From positions 4,427,501 to 4,491,500 of the forward strand of contig NC_092613.1 in the NCBI RefSeq assembly GCF_047663525.1: a stretch of 64,000 bases of DNA. The letters run 5' to 3'. This document shows positions 1-12,198 of the stretch, one piece after another. The position numbers and the translations under genes were made by a program. The stretch is from Anas platyrhynchos. Its lineage: Eukaryota; Chordata; Aves; Anseriformes; Anatidae. Numbering within the stretch: the stretch's first letter is position 1; each line of letters begins with the position of its first letter. The notes under the pieces are model-generated. The model did not search any database, was not told the origin of the DNA, and was given only the letters and a program-made list of their open reading frames with translations.

Positions 1-2638
1 TGCCTGATTTTCTGGAGATGCTTAGGAAGGAATTCGCAGTGCCTGTCCTCCTTTCCATCCTGGCTTTCCATCGCTGCTCCGTGACAGCTGCGGGGTGGAA
101 AAAGGGGGTGGCTGTGCCGGGCAGGGATCTCTGCCCTGCTCCTGCTCCTGTGCTGTGATGGAGAGGGAGGCAGCTTCAGCCCAGGGAAGGAAAAGCCATT
201 GTTGGGGCTGGTGGGAGGGAATCTCCCCGGTGTCTGGGGCTGAATAAAGCGTCCCCGAGGCTGGCACAGTCATTCACTTTGTGTGTGCCACAAGCATCCA
301 GCACTAAAAGGAATCAAACAAGCTTTTTTTGCTAATTTTGATCAAGCCAGCGCTGGTTTGTTCTTTATACCAAACTCAGCGATCCAGCTGAAGGGAACCA
401 AAGGCTCAGCGGTCTCTGCGTGGAGCCAGGTTTGGCCACTGCCCCGTCCCGCAGGGGTCTGGGGTCCGCACGTCCCCTGCAGCCACGCGGAGGCCTGGCC
501 CCTGCCTGCCTTTCATCTGCTGGAGGCAGGGGGTGCCGCCGGCCGGGTGGAATTAATCCCTCTCCCCCCCTCCTCTGCCTCTATCTCCGTTGTTTGGAAA
601 ACAGGGGAACGGCTCCGGGAAAGGCAGGTGTGCAAACAGCTCCCGCAGCTCCCCTCCGCCCAGGCCCCTCCACTCTTGGCCTGCCAGAAGATATTAAAAC
701 AATAAATTCAGAGCTTTCTGCCGAGAGCTTTTCTCCCTCTGGCTGTCCAGCCGCTCTCAAAGGCTGGAACCTGAATCCTTGCCCTTCCCCTAGCACCCTC
801 GCCCACACAGGGCACCGTCCTTTGGGGTTGCTTTGGTGGTTTTTGGGGTTCGAGCTCTCTGCCAGGGCACGAGGCTCTGCCTGGACCCTGTGTGCCAGGG
901 ACACAGCTGGAAAACTGAGCCCCTGGGGGCTGATGAGATGAAGCAGAGACTACATCCTCAAAGGGTTTAAGTGCTTGCCTCTCCTGATGGATGCCAGAGC
1001 CACGGAGAGCTAACGACAAGCCCAGGAAGGCGCTGGCTGCGCTTTCCACTGGAGGCCAGCTCCTCCTGCCACAGCCTTCCCCCGCTTGCTGCTGTTCCGG
1101 GCAAAAGCATTTTCCCTGATGTCTGTGCGTTCGTTTATATATAGCCTTTAATGAGGTCCAGCTCGTTACCCTCCACCCCTGACGACGAGGTTTTCCTGCC
1201 TGGATGCCCTGCCCCGCGTGTGAGCGGCGGCCAAGGGTAACAGAGCCGTGAATGGGGCCTCAGTGCTGCCCGGGAGGCGCGGGCGGGGAGTGCTGAGCCC
1301 CCTGCCCCTGTCCCAGTTCCTCAAAACAGAGGAGCCATGGCTCCAAATTCACAGCGAGGTGTCCCCGGGCTGTGATCCAGCAGCAGCTCCTTGGGGTCCC
1401 CGTGCTGTCGTGTCGATGTCCAGCCTCCCCTTCGGGGGTTCGTTCTCCCCTTGGCACCAAGCTGCTGGCCTGGGGAGCTCCGACCTTGCCGGGTGCTGAC
1501 GGCTTCCCCAGGTGGGCTGAGGAGCTGGATGCAGCCCGGCTGCAGAGCTCTGGGCACAAGGGGCTGCTGTGGGAGAGGAACCGAGCTCGGGGAGCTGTGG
1601 GTCGCTGCTGTCCTCCTGCAATGAGCCCTGTGCCACGGGGTGTGGGGCACAGACACGCGGGGTGCCCTCGTGGAAGAACCCTGCAAGTGGTTTACACAGG
1701 GAGCAAGCACAAGGATGCTCCAAAAGCTGAACTCGTGTCTGTTAATCGAGGCTCTGTGGAAACAGAGCAATGGATCCTGAGCTTTCCAATAACTCCTTGA
1801 AGGAAATGACTGCGGCTCTGCAGCACCCCAGCTGGAGGTGCTCAGGGCTGGAGGCGCTGCGGCACGGGGCGAGAGCCGGCTGGGCTCGGGGCGCTGGGAA
1901 CAGCCCGGCCTCGGCCACGGCACATCGCTTGGCGCTGGATGAGCACAAACAAGGAGAGGAAGCGTGGGGGAAAGGGGCCCGTGGCCACCCTCCCACAGGA
2001 AGCCCCGGGTTGGGACGGGGCCGGGCCGTGCAGCCGGCGCGGTCGCGCTGCGGCGCTCGGCAGCGTGCGGCGGGGCAGCGGCATGTTCAGGCTCTTGGCA
2101 GAGGAGCCGGGGCTGGTTACAACACGATGAGTGAAAACAAACACCAGCACTGCGACGGGAAGGAACGGGAGGGCAGGGGCCGGCAGGAAGCCATCAGTCT
2201 CACGGGCGGCTGGCGTGGGTCTGGGGCTTTTTTTTTTTTCCTGCCCCCAGCAGCCGCCGTCCTCGCCCCGTCATCAGGCTGAGCCCCACATTGTGTGGCT
2301 GGGGATGGAGCCTGAAGGTTGAAGATGAAGGATCCCGATCTTTCTGCTAGCGTTGGCTCTGCCAAACCTCAGCCTTGGCTGCCATCGGGACTGCCCAGGG
2401 CACGGGTGGCTTTGGGGGATGTCTCCACTGCGGGACCTGCAGGGCAGGGAGCAGCAGCCCCAGGTCCCTGGTGTCTGTATCCCAGGATCTGCTGGGCTTC
2501 GAACACGATCCCAGCAAGATTTTGCTTCCCTGAGCGTTAGCAGCAGAGAAAAGCCCCGGGGGCTGCTTGTCTGCCTGGGTAAGACAGAGCAGAGCAGGGC
2601 TCCTGCGCCTGACGCCGTGCCTCTCCCCCTGTCCGCAG
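1..2638. other. Region upstream of the first PPARD coding exon
   Basis: No coding exon is recognised here. Open frames are short, lack family resemblance and lie in GC-rich sequence. The stretch probably holds PPARD 5' UTR exons and intron, or the end of an upstream neighbour. AATAAA hexamers on the + strand at 243-248 and 701-706 are compatible with the 3' end of an upstream gene, but nothing else supports that. A polypyrimidine tract with AG ends at 2638 and marks the acceptor of the first coding PPARD exon. Confidence 0.5.
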
Positions 2639-2736
2639 GCTAGCGCAACAGCCTGGTAGGGTCCATCTCGGCTAGACACGGATGATGCCAGAGCTATGAC
2701 AGGGATTGCAGCCTTGGCACTGAGGGGTGATCGATT

Positions 2737-5700
2737 ATGGAACAACCACAGGAGGAAGTACCTGAGGTCAGGGAAGAGGAGGAGGAAGAGGAAGAGGCAG
2801 TGATGGTGGCCAGCGGAGCCTCAGACCCAAGTGCAGGACCAGACAGCTCGCTGCCTTCGAGCAGCTACACAGGTGAGTGGAGCCCCGGGGGGGACCCAGG
2901 CTGCAGCCACGTCCTCCAGACAGCGTGCTCAAGGCAAAGGGCACCGGGTCTGCATGGGAACGGGGCTTGGCTTGGTTTAATTTCCTTCATTTGTGAAATA
3001 ATTCACGGAGAACCAAGTTACGGAGAAGTATTTCTTTCTCTGCGGTCACCGCACAGCCACTGGCAGCAGGCTGGGAGGTGGCAGCAAGGGCAGGAGGGGA
3101 AGGTTGTGCCCCGGAGGGTGCGTGGGGGAGAGGGGAGGGCTCCCGGGGTGCCTGAGAACCTTCCCTGGAAATCCTGGGTGCAAACCGCTCGTAGGAGCCG
3201 GGAGAGAAGTGTTGTTGTTCCTGTGCCAGCCCCGTGCCAGCTGCCTGGCAAATCTGCTGGTAGGGTTTCGCTGCCTGAACATGAATGCCAGAGGGAGAAA
3301 TCAGAGCTGATGGGGAGGCTCTGAGCTGCTGGGAACGCTTGGCTCTGTACAGGGCATCAGCCTGTGGCCAGTGCCTGATCTCAGAGGTTAACTGCCCGAG
3401 TGACAGCCTGGGAAGCTCTGGAAGTCCCTCCAGCCACGGGGTTAGATGCGACGCTGTGCTTGTGGTGACCACACAACAGGATGCCTCCCTCGTGTGTTTG
3501 CAGACCTTTCACAGAGCTCCTCTCCCTCCCTGTCGGACCAACTGCAGATGGGCTGCGAGGAGGTGGCCTCGGGGGCGCTGAACGTGGAGTGCAGGGTCTG
3601 CGGGGACAAAGCCTCGGGCTTCCACTACGGCGTGCACGCCTGCGAGGGCTGCAAGGTGCGTCCCCCCTGCAGGGGCTGTGTTCGGCAACAGCAAGCAGAG
3701 CTGAGAGCCCGGGGAGCGAGCTGGCTCTTTGGGCAAGCAGGACCACAGCAAAGCAGGGATGCAGGATGAAATAACTAAAAAAACACACTTGCAACCTGCC
3801 CGGAGAGCCTACAGGCAGGCACAACCTGAAGGAGGCAGCTGAGATGTGTGTGACCCAAACCCCTCTGTGTCGCACTTTACTTTGTAAGGCAAAGCCTCCT
3901 GCCCGCCTGGGGACTCTGGCTTTGCTTTTCAAGATGCTGGCTGTGCTGCAGAGCAGCAGCGTGCTTGTCCCCTGGGACCGCTGGCCGCAGCTTGGCTGCG
4001 CCTCCGAAATTCCTTCCCCCCCCCAGCAGATGCCAGCGGGGCTGGGTTAGCGGCCAGGCCCTGCCAGGCATTCCCACAGCCCGCTCCTCCATCCCTCCCT
4101 GCTGGCTGCCCGCAGTATCACACACCCAGCTCCCTTCTCCCACCTCTCCTCGTGGCCTTGAGGCTCTGCTCGTGTTGAAAATACCCCGTGGAGGGTGAGG
4201 GGGCTGAGCCTCTGTGAGATTGCTGGGGATCAGAAATGAGCCCGGTCCCAAAATACGGGTGCTAACGCTGCTGTTCCCTTGTCCCCCCTGCTCCATGTCC
4301 CCTCTCCGTGTGCTGCCTGCTCGCAGGGCTTCTTCCGCCGGACAATCCGCATGAAGCTGGAGTACGAGAAGTGTGAGCGGAGCTGCAAGATTCAGAAGAA
4401 GAACAGGAACAAGTGCCAGTACTGCCGCTTCCAGAAGTGCCTCTCGCTGGGCATGTCACATAACGGTGAGTGCCACCCTTGTCCCCTGGGGTGCCGTGGG
4501 GCCGTCTGCCCCGTGAGCGGAGCCCCCTCCTGGGAATTCACACGGGGAGGCCAGATGGAGCTCGCTTTATCCTGTGGCTCTTTTTTTGCCAAGGAATCAT
4601 CTTCTTTGAAGCCCAAAGCTTCTGGTCTTTGTCACTTCCATCCATTCCTTCCCTACGAGCAGGGGCTCTTTGTTCCTGCCGTGCAGGCGGGCTGGTGGCA
4701 CGGGGCTCTTCCCTCCAGGTTGGCCCGGCAGGCGCTGTGCACACAGGTTGCTTTCCTGTGCTGGGATCTTTAAACCTGAGGCGTCACCATCCCGTTCCTG
4801 GCCAAACCAAAGTGTTTATGTGGGAAGAAGAAGCGAGGCTTGCGAGAGAACCCAGACGAGCAGAGATGGGAGCTGTGGGGCTGTGCTGGGGGGCTCACAG
4901 TTTTGCTCCTCGCAGCGATCCGCTTCGGCCGCATGCCGGAGGCAGAGAAGAGGAAGCTGGTGGCGGGGCTGACGGCGAGCGAGATCAGCTGCCAGAACCC
5001 ACAGGTGGCCGACCTGAAAGCTTTCTCCAAGCACATCTACAACGCCTACCTGAAAAACTTCAACATGACCAAAAAGAAGGCGAGAGGTATCTTGACCGGG
5101 AAGGCCAGCAGCACCCCAGTAAGTTCCCTCCCGGGGCAAACGGGGCTGGCTGCAGCCGGCGCAGGGGGGCTCTTTGGGTGAGGACGTGCACCTCACTCCT
5201 GCTGTCGCTATTGCACGTGCACCACTTCCCAGCTGCAGCTCCGTGGGCTCCACACGCCCTGCGCTCGCTGCTTTGCACACTCGTGGGTGTGTGTGTGTGT
5301 GTGTGGGTGTGGGTGCTGTTTGCCTGGGCCCCTCAGCCCCGGCAGGAGAGAAGAGCAAAGGGACAGGCAGATGCAGGTGTCCTGGGTAGGGCTCGGAGCT
5401 CGAGTCCCTGTGGCGGGTTCCTGACCTCTTGCTTCTCTTTCAAGCAGCCTTTTGTGATCCATGACATGGACACCTTGTGGCAAGCAGAGAAGGGGCTGGT
5501 GTGGAAGCAGCTGGTGAATGGGATTCCCCCCTACAAGGAGATCGGGGTGCACGTCTTCTACCGCTGCCAGTGCACCACGGTGGAGACCGTGCGGGAGCTC
5601 ACCGAGTTCGCCAAGAGCATCCCCAGCTTCGTCGGCCTCTACTTGAACGACCAAGTGACTTTGCTGAAGTACGGGGTGCACGAGGCCATCTTCGCCATGC

Positions 5701-6523
5701 TGGCCTCTATCATGAACAAGGACGGGCTGCTGGTGGCCAACGGGAACGGCTTTGTGACCCGCGAGTTCCTGCGCAGCCTGCGCAAGCCCTTCAACGAGAT
5801 CATGGAGCCCAAATTTGAGTTTGCTGTGAAGTTCAACGCGCTGGAGCTGGATGACAGCGACCTGTCTCTGTTTGTGGCTGCCATTATCCTGTGTGGAGGT
5901 GAGCGGGTGCTCTCGGCCCTGCGGGGGTCAGGAGGAGCCCTTGAGGGGGCTGGGGAGGGCTGGGTTTCAGCTTCAGCAGGGGTTTTGCTGGCTGAGATCA
6001 GCCAGGGATGTCCTAGGGGAGCAGGAGAAGAGCTGAATAGTTCTGACATCAGAGATTCTCCACGGCAGTGATGCCAGGCACACTGGGACCTGGCGTCATC
6101 CCTTTCTCACAGGCTGCTGTGGGACACGTGCTCCGAGGGCACGCGTTTTTCCCCTTGTCCCATTGACCAGGCTGGAGTCCCCGTGGGTGGGTTTCCCATC
6201 TCCACACCTCCAGGAGCATCCTGTGCTTCGGAGGACCACCCCGTAACGCCCCGCTGCCGTGCTTCTTCCCCGCAGACCGTCCTGGCCTGATGAACGTGAA
6301 GCAGGTGGAGGAGATCCAGGACAACATCCTGCGGGCGCTGGAGTTCCACCTGCAGTCCAACCACCCCGATGCTCAGTACCTTTTCCCCAAGCTGCTGCAG
6401 AAGATGGCCGACCTGCGGCAGCTGGTGACGGAGCACGCCCAGCTGGTGCAGAAGATCAAGAAGACGGAGACCGAGACCTCCCTGCACCCTCTCCTTCAGG
6501 AGATCTACAAGGACATGTACTAA
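2737..6523 (+). CDS. PPARD: Peroxisome proliferator-activated receptor delta
   Basis: Ligand-activated nuclear receptor (NR1C2) that pairs with RXR on PPREs and controls fatty-acid oxidation genes. Six coding exons join in frame: 2737-2872, 3504-3655, 4327-4465, 4916-5118, 5448-5898 and 6276-6523. They give about 442 residues, against 441 in human. The start [15 protein letters not shown] matches the mammalian protein and is followed by an acidic Glu run. The DNA-binding domain (about 70-145) has both C4 zinc fingers: [20 protein letters not shown], with P-box CEGCKGFFRR, on exons 2-3, then [18 protein letters not shown] on exon 3. The ligand-binding domain includes [17 protein letters not shown] and ends in the AF-2 helix [13 protein letters not shown]. 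The coding exon's 5' boundary is the acceptor at 2638, leaving 98 nt of 5' UTR in that exon. All introns are GT-AG. The family assignment is certain and delta is favoured by the N and C termini. Confidence 0.97.
5284..5315. repeat. (GT)n microsatellite in a PPARD intron
   Basis: An alternating TG tract with two GGG interruptions lies in the intron between the fourth and fifth coding exons. It is a simple repeat, possibly polymorphic. Confidence 0.9.
5442..5447 (+). promoter_or_regulatory. PPARD: Tandem NAGNAG splice acceptor before PPARD exon 5
   Basis: The intron ends in a pyrimidine tract followed by AAGCAG and then CCTTTTGTG. Splicing at either AG keeps the frame and adds or omits one Gln before PFVIHD. 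The distal CAG gives a protein closest to the mammalian one, so it was chosen for the CDS. Confidence 0.6.
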
Positions 6524-8490
6524 GGACCTGTTATTTATGAGAATGAAGCCATTGGATTCCCGGCGGGACTCTTTGTACAAACACAAAGAAAACCTTTCCC
6601 CGTGGTGTCTTCCGTTCCTTCTACTGGAAACTCTTTTTCTACACGACCCCACCGTACGGTACACAGGGCAGGACGCCGAAAGATTTTGCAGCCGCCACCT
6701 GGCCGGCCGGGGCTTCCTTTAACACACACTAACAAATTCAGAGGCAAACCCTAAGCCACCGTTTCCGTTACTACAGCCCTGCTCCTCAGCTGCTCCCCGG
6801 GGCCCTGCAGTGGCCGGGCGTGGGCAGCGGGGTTCCTGCGGCAGCCTGGGGGCAGCGGGGCTGCTCTGGTTGTCCAGAGGTCACCGAGCAGGGCCAGCAG
6901 CAGCACTTAGAGCGTGTCTCGGTTGTCTTTTTTTTTTTTGTATTGCACTCCGAAGATGTGGTCCTGAGCCGTGAAGTCTAGGGCAGTGTCACAAAAAGGA
7001 AGTTTCTCTCTTTTCCCAAAGAAAAAAAAAAAAACAAGAGTATTTGAAGACGGGTACAGCTGTCCTCACACACACCCGCAGCTGCAGCGCCCTCACTGTG
7101 CCCCCAATGCCCCCGCTCCGGAGGAACCTGCCCCTCAGCAGCTCCATGTGAGGAGGGAGGGATGTGGAGAAGGGAGGGAAGGGTTTGACTCACAAAAATC
7201 CACCTGTGGAGCAGAGGCCAAGGTCTCTTTGCTTTCCCAGGCTGTTCTGCACAGACCGAAGCTCCAAAAACGTCTGCATGGGGCCAGGGCCAGGTCTGGG
7301 GCTGTGCAAGGTTGGGAGGAGGCAGCGGGGCTCGTGCCTTGTCCTGCAGCTCCCTTCCCAAGGTGGGGCCGTGGGGCAGAGGCGCTGAGCTCCCTGCGAA
7401 CACCAGAGCGAGCAAAGCCTCCGGCAGCACCAGCACCAGGAAAGTCACGGCCAGCCCGCAGAGCCCGGCACTGCGAGGGGACATCAACTGGGACAGGGGA
7501 AGGGAACACGGGGCAGGAGGGTGCCACAAAGGGCTCGGATCTGATGATCCCACTCTGTCCAGGCTGTGGGACCAGCCTGGAAGGCTTCAAATTGGGGAAC
7601 AGCAGCGTTAGGGAGAGCAGGAGCTGGCTGCAGCCCAGCCTGGTGTTGTTGCTGCCCGACTGCGTGGCCTTCAGCCCCTCTTAATGGCCGTGCCTCAGTT
7701 TCCCCTGCTGGGGAAGGGAGCCACACTGTCACCTGCCCTCTGCTCCGAGGGGAAATAAGAGGATTTAACAAGTGCCCTGGTTGCAAGGAGCCTTGCAGCT
7801 GTGACCCCCGGTCTAAATGCCTCAAAGTATTCCTCAAAGGCGAGGGAGAGGGCGGCTGCTCGCAGGGCGCTGTGCCGGGGAAGTTCCCCTGAGCGAGGAG
7901 GGGGCAGCTTCAGGCTCCGTGCCCTGCCCAAGCCCCGAGCAGCTCCGGGGCTTCACCTCGCATCCCCAGCAGCCTTATTCAAACACCGATAATCCCACGG
8001 GGGGGCATGGGAGCGGATTAATGGGTTTTGTGTTCCTCCTCTTCAGGGTAGTGGCTTTCCCTGGTGCAATAATCCCTTTGGAGAGCCGCAGGGCTGGCAG
8101 CTCCCAAACCCCTGCCGCTGCCCTCGGGCTCCTCACCGTGCCTCGGTTTCCCTGCCCGCAGCCCGCCCGGCCCCTTCCCGTGGCCCTACCTCGCGGGGAA
8201 GTTAGGAATTACCTTTCTAAAGCACTTTGAAGTCCTCTGGGGAAGGCACTGCAGACGCACGCTGCACCCAGCCCGGGGGATTTGGCCCCAAAGCCCCCCC
8301 AGTGGCACCCGGGGCTCGCGTGCCCGTTACCTGGGGAGCTTTTTCCTCTTCCCCCCCCTCCCCGGCAGCGTAACAACCCTCAAACTGAAATGTATATTTT
8401 TGCTAGAAGTACAAGCCTCCAAGTGTTTTTAATAATATAAATAGTGCCCATGAACTGACTTGACTTTAAATAAATCGCAACTAAATATTT
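6524..8490 (+). other. PPARD: PPARD 3' UTR with poly(A) signal at 8469-8474
   Basis: About 1.95 kb without a credible coding exon follows the TAA. It includes AT-rich elements (TTATTTATG just after the stop, TAAATATTTAAG near 8480) and ends with AATAAA at 8469-8474. The next gene's TATA-like box is about 315 bp further on, so this is probably the transcript end. The exact cleavage site is not known. Confidence 0.7.
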
Positions 8491-8787
8491 AAGAACCTCT
8501 GAGCATCCGGCCCTTCTTTGCGGGATCCCTCTTGAGCCCTGGGGGGGGGTTTCTAACCCAGGGGCTGGGGGTTGCTGGCACTGTCCCCTGCACCCCATTC
8601 CCCTCCGCCAGCCCCTTGGGGGCCCCAAATCGAGGGGTGCGGGTGGGAGCCAGGCTCTGTTTGGGGTCCCCGTGCGGACAGGACCCCCCCAGCCCCCTGA
8701 CAGCACTAGGAGCAGCAGGGCAGGGGTTAAGCTGATTAAGGTGAGGGTTGCTCAGGTGGGAAGGGGTGTGCCCACCCCACCAAAGCC

Positions 8788-8794
8788 ATAAATA
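8788..8794 (+). promoter_or_regulatory. TATA-like box of the makorin-like gene
   Basis: ATAAATA sits 46 bp upstream of the makorin-like ATG at 8834. A start site about 25-30 bp downstream would leave a 5' UTR of only about 10-20 nt. Most genes in this window look CpG-type, so a TATA-type promoter stands out. Confidence 0.5.
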
Positions 8795-8833
8795 CCTCCG
8801 GGAGGGTCCTGGCCCTACAAGCAGCCAGAGGAG

Positions 8834-11339
8834 ATGGAGGCAGGCTCAGCATCAGGGGCGTTAAGGGCCCGGGGGGGCTGCCCGAGACCCCTGTGCAGGT
8901 AGGGCTGGGTGAGGGGGCTGCGGGAAGGGCTCCGGGGGGAGATGGGCTGCGGGACCCTCAAGGAGGGGCAGAGAGAGGCTTGTGACAGCCCTGAGCATCC
9001 CCCTGCTGTCTCCCCCAGAAGTTGTGGGGCTGGAGAGTGCAGTGCTGGGGGTCCTGGCCAGGCTCCCCCCTCCCCACCAGCCCCACACCAAGAGCTGCTG
9101 CTGCCTTCTGCCCCTCCTGGGGGGCTGCCCCAGCCCCCTCTGCCCTGATCCCCCCCCAGGAGAGCCCCCGGGGTTGAGCAGCAACTGCTCAGCCCCAGCC
9201 CAGCCCCTGGGCTCTGTTTGCTTTGCAATTAGCCAGGAGATAATTAGCTGGATGGGAAAATGTGGCCGCATCCAGGCACAGCCAGCACCTGGGGGGGGAT
9301 GTGCCCAGCCCCTGGCTTTTGGGGTAACCGGGGCTGGCCCCAGCCCTTGGCCATGCATTTTTTTCCCAATTTGCAGGAATTTTGCCCGTGGATTTTGCCG
9401 GTGGGGCCGCAGCTGCCGCTTCTCCCACGACCCCAAATCGGCCCCGCGGTGCCGCTACTTCCAGAGCGGGGCCTGCGGCTACGGCGAGCGCTGCAGGTGA
9501 GGGGCACCCGGTGCCACCGGGACGGGGGGGCCAGGAGGTGCCGTGTGGGGCTGACCCCTCTGTCCCTCTGTCTGTCTGTCCATCCCCGGCCTCCTCCAGC
9601 TTCCAGCACGTCCAGGAGGAGCCGGTGCCGGCCGGGAGTCGCCACAGCCCCATGCCCAGCGTGGCCCCCGGTGCCTGGCACACCTGGGTCCCCGCTGTCC
9701 CCATGCGGGCGGACTTCAGGCTCCCAAATGTGGAGGTTGAGGAAGAAGAGGATGATAAAGAGAACATCCCAGCGCTGAGCAACGCCTCGGGGCGAGCTGT
9801 TCCGGAGGAATTCATCCCCTGGAGAGCTCGGGGTGCTGCAGGTAGGTGCTGGCTGCCCCGGGGAGCAGCAGGGCTGGGGGTGTTGGGGGTTGTGGTAGGG
9901 CATCCTGAGCACACCGACCCTTGAGCCAAATCCCCTTCCCTCTATCTCTGGGCAGGGCCCAGCTGGGGCTGTGGAAACCCCTCCTGGCTGCTTTTTTAGG
10001 GTGGGGACCTGAACTGCTGAGCCCGTTCCCTGCAAGCAGCTGGCCTGGCCCTTTGATGAGGGGTTGGGATGTGTTTCCCTAACAGCTCTCCTGCCTGCAG
10101 GCTCCCACCCACCAGGGCTGGGACTGGACCCAAACTCCCCCAACCCCAGAGAGGCAGCGGTGGAGACGGCAACGTGGGCTGAGCACTCAGAGGTGGGCTC
10201 GGGAGGGGGTCTCCAGTGGCTGGGCTGCCCCCATCACCCCGTGTCGGTCCCACAAGCTGGGGCAGGGATGGAGCAGGGGCTGCAACGCCGCGCTGCTCTG
10301 CTCGCAGGTCCCCATGGAGCAGGGGGCTGCGGCAGCCCCTCTCCCTGCCGCGGAGCTGAGGGCACGCAGCGAGGCCGTGGTGTGCGGCATCTGCATGGAG
10401 CGGGTGTCCGAGAAGGCGCTGCCGGAGGAGCGGCTCTTTGGGATCCTCCCAAACTGCAGCCACGCGTTCTGCCTGGGCTGCATCCGCACCTGGCGCCGCA
10501 GCCGGGACTTCCAGAGCGCGGTCATCAAGTGAGCACACGGGGGGGGCGTTCAGGGCAGCGTGGGGACGGTCACTGTGCCCTATTCTGCATCCCCAATTCC
10601 TTCCTCGGGTCTGGTGGTGCAGCTCCTGGGAGCTGGGATGGGGACGGGACGTGGCTGTGGTGGTGGGATCCCGTGTGGGTCCTGAGCCCTGCTGGGGGCT
10701 GTTTCCCTTCTGGAGACCCCCCAGCACGCGTTGCCTTCACCCAGGGCTTGCCCGGAGTGCCGGGTCACCTCCAGCTACTACATCCCCCACAAGTACTGGG
10801 TCTCGGATGCGGGCGAGAAGGAGCAGCTCATCGAGCGCTTCAAGGCGCGGACGGGGTGAGTGCGCAGCACGCTGGGCTCTGTGCTGTGCCAGGAGCCGTG
10901 CTTACAACCGGGCTTTGAATCCTGCAGGAAAATCAGGTGCAAGTTCTTCCTCCAGAACCGTGGCCGCTGCCCGTTCAGGTCGGACTGCATCTACCTGCAC
11001 GAGCTGCCCGGCAGCCGGCCACCGCGGCGCGGTCCGCAGCGGTCAAGGATAAGAGCTGTAAGTGGGGAGACGCGTCCTGGGGGGGCCCTGGGGCGCCCCA
11101 TGAGATGTGTCCTGGGGGGCCCTGGGGCACCACGTGGATGCCCGACATGGCTCAGGCTGGGGCTCCCTCTCTGTCCTGTGCTGCAGGAGCTGAATCCCTC
11201 TCCCTTGGGGAGCTCGGAGGAGGAGGAGGACTTCTGCCTGCTGGGCTGGGCCGTCACCAGGGCCTTGCTGGAGGTGGACTCCCTCTACTCAAGCTATTCC
11301 TACGAGATGCTCTTCGGGGACTCCAGTGACTCCGACTAA
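8834..11339 (+). CDS. Makorin-like RING/CCCH zinc-finger E3 ubiquitin ligase
   Basis: Predicted RNA-binding E3 ligase of the makorin family. Eight exons join in frame: 8834-8898, 9377-9496, 9600-9841, 10101-10192, 10308-10528, 10745-10855, 10928-11057 and 11187-11339 (377 residues). Two N-terminal C-x7-C-x5-C-x3-H fingers lie at 21-39 and 47-65, and the first is split across exons 1 and 2. A C3HC4 RING runs from CGIC (199-202) to CPEC (249-252), with the makorin-like stretch [17 protein letters not shown]. It is followed by a C-x9-C-x5-C-x3-H finger at 288-308. The third CCCH finger and the makorin-type Cys-His segment of MKRN1/2 are not seen; residues about 66-173 are low complexity instead. 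The C-terminus is acidic and Ser-rich. It could be a MKRN1-type paralog or the MKRN4-type gene known from fishes; orthology cannot be decided from the sequence alone. Multiple introns argue against a retrocopy. Confidence 0.88.
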
Positions 11340-11686
11340 ACCTTGGGACCCCCCTACTGAGCCTTGGGTGCTCTCGGTGCCAGGGAGCTGCCTGCTGGGG
11401 GGGCAGCCAGCTGCTTTTAATGGGTTCGGCTGTTCCTGGCTTGCGTTTGGGGTGGCTGTGGGTATGTAGGGTGCTGTAGGGGCAGGGTGGGATGGGGAAC
11501 GTGCTCTGGCTGGAGCCCCAGGAGGCTGGCGGTGATGGATCCGCTGGGGTTTTGGGGCACGCAGCCCCCTCCCCGTACCTCCTTCCCCTGGGATGGGGGC
11601 AGTGGGGTTTTTAATGTACAGGTTTGGGGGTGGGGAGGGCACCGTTTTTACGCTGCTTTTAGCCAAACTTTTGGAAATCGTGCAAT

Positions 11687-11692
11687 AATAAA
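11687..11692 (+). terminator. Poly(A) signal of the makorin-like gene
   Basis: AATAAA lies in a T- and A-rich stretch 348 bp after the TAA stop. The FANCE upstream elements begin fewer than 100 bp later. Confidence 0.8.
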
Positions 11693-11781
11693 AACGTGCT
11701 GTGCAACGCTGCCTGCGCCCCCTGCTTCCCGGGGGGGGCACAGAGGGGCTGAGAGCCGGGAGGGTTTCCCTTTAAGGGCTT

Positions 11782-11843
11782 ATTTGCATAAGGCACGCAC
11801 GTGGGGTTCATTTGCATACAGCGCGCGCTCTTTCCGCGGGAAA
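11782..11843 (+). promoter_or_regulatory. FANCE: FANCE upstream region: two octamers and an E2F-like palindrome
   Basis: Two perfect octamers (ATTTGCAT) lie at 11782-11789 and 11810-11817. They are followed by TTTCCGCGGGAAA at 11831-11843, which reads as E2F half-sites on both strands. The FANCE ATG is about 355 bp downstream. An E2F site would fit S-phase expression of a crosslink-repair gene. That function is inferred from motifs only. Confidence 0.55.
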
Positions 11844-12198
11844 GGGCCCGGAGGGGCGCGGGTGGGCTCCGGGAGGCGGGGAGGGGGCTGCGGGTGCCCC
11901 CATTTCCCAATTTTGCCCCCCGGTGGGTGCCTTTCGGGCTCTGGGCTCTCCAGGGGGAGCTGTGGGTGCTGTGAGTTTATTTGGGGTTTGGCTGCTCCTT
12001 GGGGTGCTTGCTGTACCCACGCCCCCCCCCCATTTCCCCCTCCCCAGCTGTGGGGAGCCCCCCAAAGCCCCGCAGCCACTGGGGGCGCACCCATGGGTTT
12101 GCTCCGGGGCTGGGGACGCACGGACCCTCCCAGCACCCTTCTGGGTGCCCGGTGCCCCCCGGCTTTCCCGTAGGCTCTGCGGAGCCCCCCCGGCAGCG

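Noticed and set aside
1136-1144. TATATATA-like word upstream of PPARD
   Set aside because: No initiator, exon or donor could be tied to it, so it is not called as a promoter.
4470-6071. 533-codon open frame spanning PPARD exons and introns
   Set aside because: It reads through introns. Only the part from 5448 to 5898 is genuine PPARD coding sequence; the rest lacks family features.
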